From the NCBI GenBank assembly GCA_035771165.1, contig JAWNZC010000302.1, positions 593,501 through 657,500 on the forward strand: DNA of 64,000 nucleotides, given 5' to 3'. The notes beneath the pieces are model-generated. The model was not told the DNA's origin, made no database searches, and saw only the letters and a list, made by a program, of their open reading frames with translations. This DNA is from Paragorgia papillata. Taxonomy: Eukaryota; Cnidaria; Anthozoa; Scleralcyonacea; Coralliidae. Below, piece by piece: positions 47,226 through 58,850 of the stretch; the first letter of the stretch is position 1; the number at the start of each line of letters is the position of its first letter. A program made the position numbers and the translations under genes.

Positions 47226-47815
47226 AACTAAGAGAATATGGTGCACTTTTATATATAATAATCACCATGTTAGATGAATTTATTAACAAATATGACTGCG
47301 CAAAAGCGCGACTATGATTTTTTAGAGGGGTCATTGTTAATACAAAGTGACCACACAGGTCTTGGACGTCTGGAAGGCCCGAAAATTTCCAAAAAAGGGT
47401 GGTGGTCCCCTCCGCACCCCCCTCTTTGCGCGCCTGTATATGCGGCATGATCATATCAGGCCGAGGTGCCCGACGGTAGCGTGTAGCGATCTGGGTATGT
47501 GCTGTATTTTATTATTTGCTGTTTATCGTGGAAGTGAAATTGGATCTCAAAGGTAGTGTGTCAATTTTGCGCCAGAATACACTGCAGTCGTTTTTGAATC
47601 CAGTTTTACTAATAAGAGATGTAAAACATCTTGCCTGTTTCTAAAATGCATTTACATGCCTCATTCATTAACTGTCAGAAAGAGTGAGAACGTACGCCAC
47701 TACCGCACTACGCTACTACTGATCAGTTCGCCTGACAGAAACCGGAGATGTTTGCGGGGGGCAGGCTACTGATCAGTGACCCAAACTGACAGGTGCAAAG
47801 AACACTAAATGCTGA

Positions 47816-48720
47816 TTGGTCAAAACCACCAGTGAGCGTCTTGGCAATACCGGCGGCCGAAAATTCGATTTTCTACTATATGGCATTTCATTGAAAGCTA
47901 AACAAGAGTCCAAAACTCTTGTGCAAGATTGCAGCACCATAGACAAATCAAATGGAAACGTAGAAATAAGCATCAAGATCTCCGACGCACAAGTCACAAC
48001 TGAACAGGTCCCGGAGGTCTCAGCTTGCTATGCTCCTGAAACAGAAACACTGGGAAAAGTAAGCACGGAAGAGTTTGTACCTTTACGTGAAACGGATGAA
48101 AAGGAGTTTCTTAGTTGTCAAACTACGCCAGAGCAAGTGAAAGAGGCACACGTAAAGTGCATCAGTTAACGGTAAGAGGATATATCTGAAGCCACAGGGC
48201 TCTTATCGAAGGAAAAAATGCGATTTCACAACAATATGATGGCTAGTATCGAGGAAGACCACAGTCTTCACAGTTGGATGACGCAAGAGCTTCTCGGTGT
48301 TATTGAATCTTCATGGGTGATGAAGAGAACTGAGCTGCTAAAACTGGAAAAAGGAATTGGTCATCAACAAACCGGCTTCGTTGGAAAGCTTCCAGGAAAA
48401 ATCAATGTTGAGAAACCTTGAAGAAGTCTCATTTCGACGTTGCACGTGAATATGATAAATTTTGTGCTGACCTAGATAGAGATAGAGGTAAAAGACAAGT
48501 TCTTGAGAAGAAGTTTGATGAGTTTTTCAGCACTTTAAAACAAAGCCAAGGAAAACAAATAAAATCCATAGAGTCATTTATAATTAACCGCTCAAAAGTA
48601 ACGCCCTCAGACTTGCCTCTGTCTCAGGAGAAAGAAGACACTTTGATAGCCGATGCGCTTAGTGAAAATGAGATAGCAAACCTTGTAGAAGACATACAAA
48701 CTGAATATGAAAGTAACTAA
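47816..48720 (+). pseudogene. broken coding sequence, unknown protein
   Basis: Three open segments (47816-48169, 48218-48421, 48418-48720) read as one polar, charged protein interrupted by two TAA codons near 48168-48180 and a one-base frameshift near 48415. Features: LVQDCSTIDKSNGNVEIS, a WMTQELLGVIESSWVMKRTE helix, and a C-terminal coiled-coil-like RGKRQVLEKKFDEFFSTLKQ with acidic tail. No intron pattern was found between the parts, so either a decayed gene of the 46102-51759 element or a retrocopy of a host gene. Start codon uncertain. Confidence 0.4.
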
Positions 48721-48919
48721 TAAATAATATCAATGACAATGTATGATGTACAAATTGCTTTACCATATTAAAATGTTAGTACAAGAAATATTTTCGACTA
48801 GATTTTCAAGTCTTATATGTCTTAATATAGCAACATAAAAATTACTTGTGTATCTTAGCAAGCTGTGATGGTTGATTGTTGTTCAATATATTTTAAGGGT
48901 TTTTTTTTATTATAATATT

Positions 48920-49200
48920 TAGCCAGCCTGGGTGGCCGGCCTGGCGAGGCACCTTGCTCGTGCTCGAGCTGATTTAGTCATCCGTATCAATACGCCAGAA
49001 GGGCTATTAAACCCCCGTATCTGGACTGGCTTGCTTGAGTCGACCGTGATAACTGCATATTTTTTTATGTTTCCGGCCATGAAACCAGAATTATACCACT
49101 TTTGCGGGCAACTAACATTACATATGAGCAAACAAGATTTGTCAAATGAAACACCAAGTGAAATCTCGGCTAGCCGGGCCAGGCTATAGTGTAAACACAA
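48920..49200. mobile_element. MITE fragment, CCGGCCTGGCGAGG/GCTAGCCGGGCC
   Basis: Left GGTGGCCGGCCTGGCGAGGC and right CGGCTAGCCGGGCCAGGCTAT with TGTAAACAC just outside, resembling the GGGCTAGCCCGG/TTTACATG family at 22651 and 41208. Arms are poorly conserved. Confidence 0.4.
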
Positions 49201-49442
49201 TATAAAAATAATTAACACGTAATAACTGCACATGTGACATGGGCTTGGCCAAAGTGAGTGGGTATTTATATAGAAGGTGAGCCAAGCTGACTCGTAGACG
49301 CAAACGTTTGACGTTTTCCCTCATTTTATCTCATTTTTCCAATTTCTAATGAGTAACACACCCAGTTGGGTTTACGCGGTTTTGAAAACAAGAATTTTAG
49401 CAATGTCACTTTACGTATGTCTAAAGCATTTCCTGTTTGCAG

Positions 49443-49532
49443 CTTAAAAATATACAGAACAGGGACAGCGTCTTAATCCTAACTGCGCTTCCTACAAGTA
49501 CAACTCCCGACAACGTACAGCAACCACTTCAG
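49443..49532 (+). CDS. unknown gene, 30-codon symmetric exon
   Basis: Acceptor TTTCCTGTTTGCAG and donor GTATAT bound 90 nt in one open frame (LKNIQNRDSVLILTALPTST then TPDNVQQPLQ). Phase 0 at both ends. The next exon at 49572-49694 is also phase 0-0; the 39 nt between could instead be retained, as the frame stays open across it. Function unknown. Confidence 0.45.
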
Positions 49533-49571
49533 GTATATTTTGCTTTCCTAAATATGTATGCGTGTATCAAG

Positions 49572-49694
49572 CTCTACACTGATGACTCCATCGTTGCAGT
49601 TATCCCAAGGTTTGAGCTTACTAACCGTTTAGAAGATCTAAGGAAGAAGATCGATGAAGACGACTTGGTAGAAGAACCTTACACCTTCGACAGG
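49572..49694 (+). CDS. unknown gene, 41-codon symmetric exon
   Basis: Follows ATGCGTGTATCAAG and ends at a strong donor GTAAGC. Encodes an acidic-basic segment (FELTNRLEDLRKKIDEDDLV, EEPYTFDR). The 39-bp minisatellite starts within 15 nt of the donor. The partner exon downstream was not found. Could belong with 47816-48720, but no junction supports it. Confidence 0.45.
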
Positions 49695-49707
49695 GTAAGC
49701 CAGTCCG

Positions 49708-50424
49708 GCGATGGTTATTCGGTGGTTATTTTCACGTTGTTATTTGGCGATGGTTATTCGGTGGTTATTTTCACCTTGTTATTTGGCGATGGTTATTCGG
49801 TGGTTATTTTCACCTTGTTATTTGGCGATGGTTATTCGGTGGTTATTTTCACCTTGTTATTTGGCGATGGTTATTCGGTGGTTATTTTCACCTTGTTATT
49901 TGGCGATGGTTATTCGGTGGTTATTTTCACCCTGTTATTTGGCGATGGTTATTCGGTGGTTATTTTCACCTTGTTATTTGGCGATGGTTATTCGGTGGTT
50001 ATTTTCACCTTGTTATTTGGCGATGGTTATTCGGTGGTTATTTTCACCTTGTTATTTGGCGATGGTTATTCGGTGGTTATTTTCACCTTGTTATTTGGCG
50101 ATGGTTATTCGGTGGTTATTTTCACCTTGTTATTTGGCGATGGTTATTCGGTGGTTATTTTCACCTTGTTATTTGGCGATGGTTATTCGGTGGTTATTTT
50201 CACCCTGTTATTTTGGCGATGGTTATTCGGTGGTTATTTTCACCTTGTTATTTGGCGATGGTTATTCGGTGGTTATTTTCACCTTGTTATTTGGCGATGG
50301 TTATTCGGTGGTTATTTTCACCTTGTTATTTGGCGATGGTTATTCGGTGGTTATTTTCACCTTGTTATTTGGCGATGGTTATTCGGTGGTTATTTTCACC
50401 CTGTTATTTGGCGATGGTTAATGG
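49708..50424 (+). repeat. 39-bp minisatellite, about 18 units
   Basis: GGCGATGGTTATTCGGTGG TTATTTTCACCTTGTTATTT repeated; since 39 is a multiple of three, all frames lacking a stop stay open, giving a spurious GDGYSVVIFTLLF repeat protein. Confidence 0.95.
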
Positions 50425-50429
50425 CTTAA

Positions 50430-51171
50430 TCTAGATTAACAATTAACATGAGAGTGATCAACATGCTGACATAGAAAGAGCAAAGACCCCACGGGCAGCC
50501 GATTTTCATCCTCCCTAACATTTGAATCTTTTCAAATTATTTTATTAATAGCACTTTATAGAAGTCGTTCCATTTCATCAAGAAATATAAGATTCTTAAT
50601 AATTTAAAAATCAAGCTGTAGACCAGTGAAATATTAAGCTTTTCTTTGTGAAATCCAGTACTCTCTACTCTCAAAGAAGATAAATATTTAGCTTGGTGCT
50701 AAGCCTAAGTGTAACGATTGTTATTTAGCTTGTCTCGTGCGTGTTGATTATCTTGTCTATAAAGGAGTAAGGACTAAGTTGCTATTACTGCTATAATGTT
50801 AACGTAAATTGTGAACGTGGGCTGTTGTCCGCATTCCATGTAAATTAAGTAAATTATCAAGTTTATCTCTAGCCTGGGTTTGCATATCCGCATTCTTGTA
50901 AGTAGGTTTCTAGACCATTAGTTGTTTGACGTAAATGTTTTAATACTCGAAGAAAGTCTCTTCACTAAACTAAAAACATTAAAATGACATGATTGTCATC
51001 ATACAGTTCATATAGGGAAAAAAACAATTGCATGTATACACTAGAAAGCAGACCTACTTGAGAGTTGAGAACTAATTAAATAGTTAATGACAACGCATAT
51101 TTATATACTTTCATTATGATTGCAGATTTCCTGCCTTTACAATCTGTTTCAAATTCTACAGTAGCAGGGAT
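50430..51171. other. unassigned AT-rich interior
   Basis: No exon or repeat recognised between the 39-bp minisatellite and the minus-strand frame. Confidence 0.4.
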
Positions 51172-51402
51172 TCAAAATTGATTCTGTGTAATTAAATTTA
51201 TGTCTGTTAATACGCTCGGCAAACTAGTATTTCGAAGGCCATTTGTGAAAGTCTTTATGGCCTCGGCGGATGCTTGTTTAACGGAGCACCGATTGCGCAC
51301 TTCCTCAAAGAGAATAGGATTGTGTCTTTTCTTTTTTCTCTCCATACTGTAGTTTAATATTAAAAGTTCTGAAGTCTTCGTAATTTCGTAAAAACACGCC
51401 AA
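51172..51402 (-). CDS. possible terminal exon, unknown
   Basis: The part after an acceptor-like TTAAACTACAG (about 51350) reads MERKKKRHNPILFEEVRNRC and continues SVKQASAEAIKTFTNGL to a stop at 51172. Composition is protein-like and basic, but length is only about 60 residues and no upstream exon was found. It lies near the right end of the candidate 5.66-kb element. Confidence 0.3.
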   Translation of the reverse strand: MACFYEITKTSELLILNYSMERKKKRHNPILFEEVRNRCSVKQASAEAIKTFTNGLRNTSLPSVLTDINLITQNQF

Positions 51403-51759
51403 CGATATGAATCACAATCCGTAACAAACATGTGCGAAGTGTAGATTGTTAGGGACTTCGGGGACATGCGGTCTTATTCCCCCTTACTCCCTTATTCCTT
51501 GCTGTCTGTTTTGTATGACAACTGACAAGATATGTTGTCTTATTCCTCCTTACTCCCTTATTCCTTGCTGTCTGTTTTATATGACAAGATATGTTGTCTT
51601 ATTCCCCCTTACTCCCTTATTCCTCTCTCTCAAGAGAAAAAAGTGTGAAATTATAAATGGTTGAGCAAATGAATAAAACATAGTATCATTTATAGTACCA
51701 TTTGCTCCTAGGAATAAGAAAAAAAAATCAAAAGTGCTTTCCTATTTCAGGCATCATAT

Positions 51760-52083
51760 GGTGTTAGACACAGTTAAATAGTCTGGTGTTAGACACAGTA
51801 AAATAGTCTGGTGTTTAAGACAGAGTAAAATAGTCTGGTGTTAGACAGAGTAAAATAGTCTGGTGTTAGACACAGTGAAATAGTCTGGTGTTTAAGACAG
51901 AGTAAAATAGTCTGGTGTTAGACAGAGTAAAATAGTCTGGTGTTAGACAGAGTAAAATAGTACGTCGGGTGTTAGACAGAGTAAAATAGTCTGGTATTAT
52001 AGACACAGTAAAAATTAGTCTGGTGTTAGACAAAGTAAAATAGTCTGGTGTTTAAGACACTGAGTAATTATTAAAACAATAAA
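51760..52083 (+). repeat. 23-bp minisatellite, block 2
   Basis: Same unit and orientation as block 1; about 13 units with a few TTAAGACAGAG variants, then the MITE's right end. Confidence 0.93.
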
Positions 52084-52144
52084 GGGGCCATCATTTTTAC
52101 CCAGAATGGTTAACTAGCTCAGGCAGAAATGGGTTAATCACTTG

Positions 52145-52490
52145 TTAACTCATTGCTGCCTAGGATGTCTGAGGGTTCTTTCTTTCATGAGTAAAATCAT
52201 CTGGTGTTAGACAGGGTAAAACAATAAAGGAATAATTTTTGGCTAGCTCAGGCAGGAATGGGTTAATCACTTGTTAACTCATTGCTGCCTAGCTAGGATG
52301 TCTGAGGGTTCTTTCTTTCAGGAGTAAAATCATCTGGTGTTAGACAGGGTAAAACAATAAAGGAATAATTTTTGGCCAGTTCAGGCAGGAATGGGTTAAT
52401 CACTTGTTAACTCATTGCTGCCTAGGATGTCCGAGGGTTCTCTCCTTGATGAGTAAAATCATCTGGTGATAGACAAATCAGTAAAATACT
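52145..52490. mobile_element. three tandem copies of a 122-126-bp MITE
   Basis: TTAACTCATTGCTGCCTAGG ... AGGCAGGAATGGGTTAA at 52145-52266 and 52274-52399, and a truncated third from 52407. Each contains one AAAATCATCTGGTGTTAGAC, the seed of the 23-bp minisatellite. TTAA lies at both ends. Confidence 0.85.
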
Positions 52491-52698
52491 ATAGAGTACA
52501 TATCCTTCATACCGAGTTAAACTGAAGATAATTGAATCTTTGAATATTAGCAAAATTAGTCTTGTTTGTTTGGGTGCAAATATTGCCTATTATCTACTTT
52601 ACGATCATATAACTAAAATATAATATCAGAAAAACTAGACGTAACATGACAGATGTACAACACAAGGCTGACTGGGAAACAACAAATTAAAGTAGTCA

Positions 52699-52731
<33 letters not shown>

Positions 52732-54087
52732 GCAGGTATATAATATAATTATACACACTTCAGTTTAATCTAGCTCTACTATTATTATACTGTATATATA
52801 ATAGTAGTTAGTGTGCTGTATAGGGCAGTGTTGAAATCAAAATCAAATATAGTAAGGTTTGAGTACTGCCAATGAGGTTTGAATGTATGGTAGTTTATAT
52901 ATTATATATATACAGTATACATGCATGTATGTGATCGACTTACAGCTAGTCAATAATAAACTTTTTAGAGATTTCAATAACTTAATACTTATATATACCA
53001 ATTGCATGCTGCAGCCAAATTTACAAATAATAAAATAATTTTAATTATCTTTAAAATTATATAGACAAGCCAGTTAATTAATTTCCATAACTACCGTAAA
53101 CAAACTATCTTTTTAATTATATATATATATATAATTTATATATATGTATGCTTCAGTTTAAATAGTAGAAATTCATACAATTACATGCATATGCAAAATA
53201 TAATTTTAAAAATGTCTTAATTTAGAAAAGTATTTATATATTATTACTTTTTGTTTGTAATATTATCAGCTTTGTCATTTATTATTTTTGACAATTGATC
53301 AAATGATAAAGGTGATAAAGAAGACCCAAAAAGTCTAGCCAAAAATGCTTATATTTTATGAGGCTGTTTTTAAGTCAATATATATGACCTGTCACAAAAA
53401 CGTCAATAATTTAGACATAAAAAATATGCTAATTAATGAAGTATTTTAAATTTAAACTCAAAATCTTAGTTCCAAAGTAGCTTCATAATTACTAATTATT
53501 AAAACAGTATTTTCAACATCAACAAAAACTCTTAATGTTGTAAACAAGAATTAGCTCAAATTTAATTAAAATAAATATATTTTAAAAAGCTTGACTTAGC
53601 TACAAAATTGGTTTTGAAATAATTTTTTTAATTTACAAGAATCCTACCTAAGAACTTATATGATAAAACATTACATTTATTTATTTAAGAATAATTGTAT
53701 ATAATTTCATATTTTTAAGTTTGCAACTTTACACACAATCATATTGTAATGCATTCCATTCCAAAAACTGATATATTAACTTATAATTACCTAAACATAA
53801 TTAGGAAACTGATTATTTCAGTTTAAAAAACAAACATTTTGTGATATTGATGATCTGTAACCGAAAGTTTAAAACTGATAAAATTTCAAACTTAATATTT
53901 GTCAAAACGAATTAGTTTTGCTATAAGTATAATCTTTTAAAAGAATGGATCTAATTTGCATGTAAAAAAGAATTGTTTACAGGGCTTAAATAACTCCATG
54001 TGGCCAGTATATTTTAAGGCCAGCTGTGCTGTATGAATTAATATTTAGCAGCCAATATTCAATGATGAGCTGGCTAAAGCAAAGAAA
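52491..54087. other. AT-rich non-coding stretch
   Basis: No exon seen. A fragment of the GGCAGTGTTGAAA repeat lies at 52826-52882 and short TA tracts at 52707-52730 and 53120-53150. Otherwise featureless. Confidence 0.6.
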
Positions 54088-54089
54088 TA

Positions 54090-54688
54090 CAGTAAAAACC
54101 CATGTATATAAGAACATTAAGTGGATTAACCTGCAGCCTGAAATTTGGCATTTAGACACCCATTTTATAAGAACCTATTCAGCCTGAAATTTAAAATAGG
54201 TTCTTATTTGGGAGGTCAGTTTATAGTACAGAACAGAGCAGAATAGATTTATTTGTGCCAATAAGAAAATGATAACACAAAAGTTATTTATAAATTACAT
54301 TGAAACAAATCACTAAAGCACTGGCTATTTAGAATAGCAAAGCTAATCTAGCTAAATAGCACTAAATCAGGTATAAACTGAATATAAATAAAAGTAAAAT
54401 TAAAGGGCATTTTGTATTGCAATGGACTAATAGAATTTGAATTTTGTACATCACATCAATTCCAATTTATTGGAGTGCATAGGACCCCACCCATGCAGGT
54501 TATACATCAGATTCTGTATCTACAAACTCATGACCCACACCACACCACACCACAGTCTTTAAATTGAAAAATATTAGAACCTATTTAAGAACTTAAACAG
54601 CCTGATTTTTTCTTATGCATCAAATATATATTAAGAACCTATTCAAGCTGACCTGGAAAAATTTAGGTTTATACGCGGGTTTTTACTG
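54090..54688. mobile_element. mariner-type MITE, CAGTAAAAACCC ends
   Basis: CAGTAAAAACCCATGTATA at the left mirrors ACGCGGGTTTTTACTG at the right; TA at 54088-54089 and 54689-54690. An internal ATAAGAACCTATTCAGCCTG motif repeats in both orientations. TA duplication and end sequence suit Tc1/mariner. Confidence 0.75.
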
Positions 54689-54690
54689 TA

Positions 54691-55024
54691 TTATCACTTA
54701 AAAATATTATCAAATAAGTGTCATGCAGTCGTTTATCAATTTTATGCCGGTAGTTTAAAATAAGTTCTGTCATTCCATTTCCTCAACAAAGATTACAATC
54801 AAAGATAAATTTATACAATATTACTAATTCAAATTAACCCACGTGTTAAAAATCTTACAAAGAAATTTCAACTCCAGTTTAGAAAAACATTTTTGCATAA
54901 TATAAAACTCCAGTTTGCAAAGGATGTTAAGAAATTGGGTTTTTATATGTAATGTACAATTTTGAAATTACTTTTTAAAAAGTATAGTTTAGTTCATAGT
55001 TCAATTTCATAAAAATAATCATAA
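54691..55024. other. unassigned AT-rich spacer
   Basis: No exon, RNA gene or element recognised between the mariner-type MITE and minisatellite block 3. Confidence 0.4.
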
Positions 55025-55652
55025 TAGTCTGGTGTTAGACAGAGTAAAATCATCTGGTGTTAGACAGAGTAAAATAGTCTTGTGTTAGACAGAGTAAAAT
55101 AGTCTGGACATTAGACAGAGTAAAATAGTCTGGTGTTAGACAGAGTAAAATAGTCTGGACGTTAGACAGAGTAAAATAGTCTGGTGTTATAGACACGGTG
55201 TTAGAGTAAAATAGTCTGGTGTTTAGGCACAGTAAAATAGTCTGGTGTTAGACACAGTAAAATAGTCTGGTGTTAGACAGAGTAAAATAGTCTGGTGTTA
55301 GACAGGGTAAAATAGTTTGGTGTTAGGCACAGTAAAATAGTCTGGTGTTAGACACAGTAAAATAGTCTGGTGTTAGACACAGTAAAATAGTCTGGTGTTA
55401 GACAGAGTAAAATAGTTTGGTGTTAGGCACAGTAAAATAGTCTGGTGTTAGACAGAGTAAAATAGTCTGGTGTTAGACACAGTAAAATAGTCTGGTGTTA
55501 GACAGAGTAAAATAGTCTAGCTGGTGTCAGACAGAGTAAAATCATCTGGTGTATAGACACAATAAAATAGTCTGGTGTTAGACACAGTAAAATAGTCTGG
55601 TGTTAGACACAGTAAAACAATAAAGGGAGCCAGCTCAAGCAGGAATGGGTTA
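55025..55652 (+). repeat. 23-bp minisatellite, block 3, with MITE right end
   Basis: About 24 units of GTCTGGTGTTAGACAGAGTA, ending in AACAATAAAGG and CAAGCAGGAATGGGTTAA, the right end of the MITE family of 52145. The left MITE end is absent. Confidence 0.93.
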
Positions 55653-55654
55653 AT

Positions 55655-56525
<871 letters not shown>

Positions 56526-56816
56526 ATGGCTGAAATGCGAAGCTATCTTTCAAAATCTAAACGATGCGATCGTTTAAATTATTCCGCAAACATTTATAAA
56601 CGAGATCTAGAAGCTATTTTCACCCTAAAAAGAGCACAAAATATTTGTGAAACTATAACACAAAGCGATCAACTTTCAACTTTTATTTTAAAAGCACAAT
56701 TTGTACGTTTATGGAGCGTAGAAATGAAATCTCGCGGCCTCTTTACATGCAAACTTTTCACAGCGATTTCAGATCGACAGACTTTTAAACTTCAGGTAAT
56801 TTACAGGCAAAAATAA
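56526..56816 (+). CDS. 96-codon open frame, doubtful
   Basis: Starts MAEMRSYLSKSKRCDRLNYS and remains open to 56816 in AT-rich DNA, with several charged residues and no recognisable motif or flanking splice pattern. Could be chance. Confidence 0.2.
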   Translation: MAEMRSYLSKSKRCDRLNYSANIYKRDLEAIFTLKRAQNICETITQSDQLSTFILKAQFVRLWSVEMKSRGLFTCKLFTAISDRQTFKLQVIYRQK

Positions 56817-56837
56817 CATCTTTTATAATAGAAGTGT

Positions 56838-57033
56838 ATGGTAAAGTTAAATATACTGCCGAAACAGAGAACGTAGGAGTCTAACGTTTCGAGCGTAGGC
56901 CCTTCGTCACGTTTCTCTCTGACGAAGGGCCTTCGCTCGAAACGTTAGATTCCAAAGTTGTTTCGGCAGTATATCAAACCTTACTATATTTCGATTGTTG
57001 TTTCAACACTGCCTTAGCACGCTACTTTCATCT
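56838..57033. mobile_element. foldback with GCTCGAAACGTT core, complete copy
   Basis: Left GGTAAAGTTAAATATACTGCC and right GGCAGTATATCAAACCTTAC mirror; inner TCTAACGTTTCGAGCG / CGCTCGAAACGTTAGA and GGCCCTTCGTCA / TGACGAAGGGCC form a hairpin of about 32-bp arms. Right end GTTTCAACACTGCC. Confidence 0.7.
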
Positions 57034-57449
57034 TCAAGAATACTTTAGTAATTTTTGAAAAGAAGTAATTCTATTAGGTAAATTTGGAGCGATTTAGCGG
57101 GAACTTCGGCGAGAATAGGAACTTCGCGAGTTCGAAGAATTTTAGAAAAATTCAAAAAAAATCTCAAAATATCGCTTGACTTTTAGCCGTGAAATTAAAC
57201 GCTTTTACGGGTTTAAAAAATTCGTGAATTTCCCCTAAGTAGAAGCTGGGATAAAATTTACAAGGTTAAGAGAGTTTTATCTCTTAAATGTAATATAAAA
57301 AAATGACGCATTTATTAGGGTTGAATCTGCGGCAAATTTTCGCGGTTTCTTGTTGAGAAATTAGCGCAAAGTTTGTGAATTCAAATATGGAATATTCGCG
57401 CCGTATTACAGCAAATAAAAGAGTATAACATTCACGTTTAAAGCTGGAT
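57034..57449. other. unassigned AT-rich spacer
   Basis: No exon or repeat recognised between the complete foldback copy and minisatellite block 4. Confidence 0.4.
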
Positions 57450-57565
57450 TTTACTCTGTCTCACCAGACTATTTTACTGTGTCTAACACCAGACTATTTT
57501 ACTGTGTCTAACACCAGACTATTTTACTCTGTCCATTCACCAGACTATTTTACACCAGACTAGTT
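57450..57565 (-). repeat. 23-bp minisatellite, block 4, inverted
   Basis: Four to five units of ACTATTTTACTGTGTCTAAC ACCAG, the reverse complement of blocks 1-3. Confidence 0.9.
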
Positions 57566-57916
57566 CACTTTCCACAGGGGAAACCACTGACGGGAAAAGG
57601 TCAATTCATGAAACGCTGCGCAAATAAGATTTAATTAGTAATGAACTAAATCCGCTCATATCGTCGTATTTTTAACGGGAATTTTGGAGCGAAAACGGTC
57701 CATTTAAAGTTAGAGTTTTGAGCCAGTTGAAATGGTATGCTAGCAATGTTGATTCTAAAACCGGAAGACTCGGGTCGCAGAAGTCATGAATATAGCAACA
57801 AATATTGACCGAACGAACGGAAATTTAAGGCTGACATTTAATGTAAACAAGATAATATTAAGCACGATAAATCTATTGCCCTCGCTCCTATTTCCTCCAC
57901 CGCACATCAGATCTTA

Positions 57917-58118
57917 AAACTCTTTCCTGCCCGAATTGGTCTTTAGTATTTTATTCTGGCTAACGCCAGACGATTTTATTCACCTCTGGGGAAGCCCTCG
58001 GACAGGAATGAGTTATAAACTATCTCTCTAACTCTTTCCTGTCCGAATTAGTCTTTAGTATTTTATTCTGGCTAACGGCAGACGATTTTATTCACCTCTG
58101 GGGAAGCCCTCGCACAGC
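57917..58118. mobile_element. two tandem diverged MITEs of the TTAACTC family
   Basis: ACTCTTTCCTGCCCGAATTGG ... GGACAGGAATGAGTTA at 57917-58013 and a second copy to 58118. The internal CTGGCTAACGCCAGACGATTTTAT is a diverged form of the CTGGTGTTAGAC segment. Confidence 0.65.
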
Positions 58119-58638
58119 AAAGAACATCGAAAATGCAATTACTGGAACTATTTAACGCATACAAAACAAAGGCATAAACGTCGAATAGGGTTATTTAAAT
58201 GTGACTTATTTATTAAACTGTGACTGCATGTAATATCACAGGTTATATTATTATACGTTTATATACCAAGCTATATTGCTCAGTAGGGTGAAAAATATCG
58301 ATGAAATATTGATATTACTAGCAACTGTATGCGGGTAATAAAAACGAGGAAATAAGGCAAATAGGAAAGCGAATAAGAACGGAATTAAACCTACTTGAAC
58401 TTGTACAAAATTGAAGTAATATTAGAGTGTAAGAAAACCGGAATATTAACTCGAGAACAGATTGATATAGGAAGCATAAAAATAGAGCCATATATATTGC
58501 TGGAATGCAGAATAGACGTTTTGGAAGCCAATAAAACGGCCCCATATGGAACAAAAGGTAGCCCATGGGATTTTGCAGGTAGAACTGAAGGTGAATAATA
58601 CAAATAGCTTGGAATTCCTGCAAAGATAAAGGCTTTAC

Positions 58639-58850
58639 CTGACTGTAAAATCGAGGGTGTCCGTCAACGATTTCTCGCTCGTTTCGGGGCTAGTTTCGTT
58701 GGCTGGTTGTACACGAGCGTCAACTGTAGAGCTCCGTAGAGGGCTTCCCCTTTCAGGAGTAGACTGGTCTTGCGTCTTCGGGTATGTTGAAGGCAGCTCC
58801 GCGTTTGTGGTGACCACGTTCGTATTGCCGTCGTCTATTCGATCAGCCAT
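58639..58850 (-). CDS. possible first coding exon, unknown gene
   Basis: ATG at 58850 opens 70 codons plus two bases to a donor GTAAAG. Begins MADRIDDGNTNVVTTNAEL and is Ser/Thr/Pro-rich and acidic (SPETSEKSLTDTLDF), so probably disordered. It faces the same way as the RFX-like gene 15 kb downstream, whose N-terminus is missing. However, its phase (two extra bases) does not fit the phase-0 start of the exon at 43329, so at least one further exon would be needed. Only 21 nt separate its donor from an acceptor-like TTTGCAG. Confidence 0.4.

Larger units (their letters stand above)
46102..51759. mobile_element. candidate 5.66-kb DNA transposon, family unknown
   Basis: Inverted ends of about 85 bp, ATGCCTGAAATAGGAAAGCAC ... 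CTATAAATGATACTATG, at 46109-46190 and mirrored at 51673-51754. Just inside both ends lie mirrored GGGAGTAAGGGGGAATAAG repeats (46433-47225; 51470-51640). The flanking 23-bp array runs in the same orientation on both sides, and GGTGTTAG at 46094-46101 and 51760-51767 fits an 8-bp target duplication, though the array itself supplies that octamer. Inside are broken and spliced plus-strand coding segments (47816-49694) and a minus-strand frame (51172-51402), none matching a transposase I know. Confidence 0.6.
45459..52133. mobile_element. MITE expanded by a 23-bp minisatellite, split by two insertions
   Basis: The left end TTAACAGTATTGCTGCCTAAGG and right end CTCAGGCAGAAATGGGTTAA are the two inverted ends of the short MITE seen whole at 52145-52266. 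Between them the internal TCTGGTGTTAGACACAGTAAAA segment has multiplied to about 27 units before 46101 and about 13 after 51760, with the 5.66-kb element inserted inside the array. Confidence 0.7.

Noticed and set aside
49437..50429. 330-codon repeat protein
   Set aside because: Open only because the 39-bp unit is a multiple of three; two other frames are equally open. Only the first two exon-like parts were kept.
58386..58623. Second exon following 58639-58850
   Set aside because: The implied intron would be 21 nt and the open reading phases do not fit; several frames on both strands are open here, so no choice is justified.
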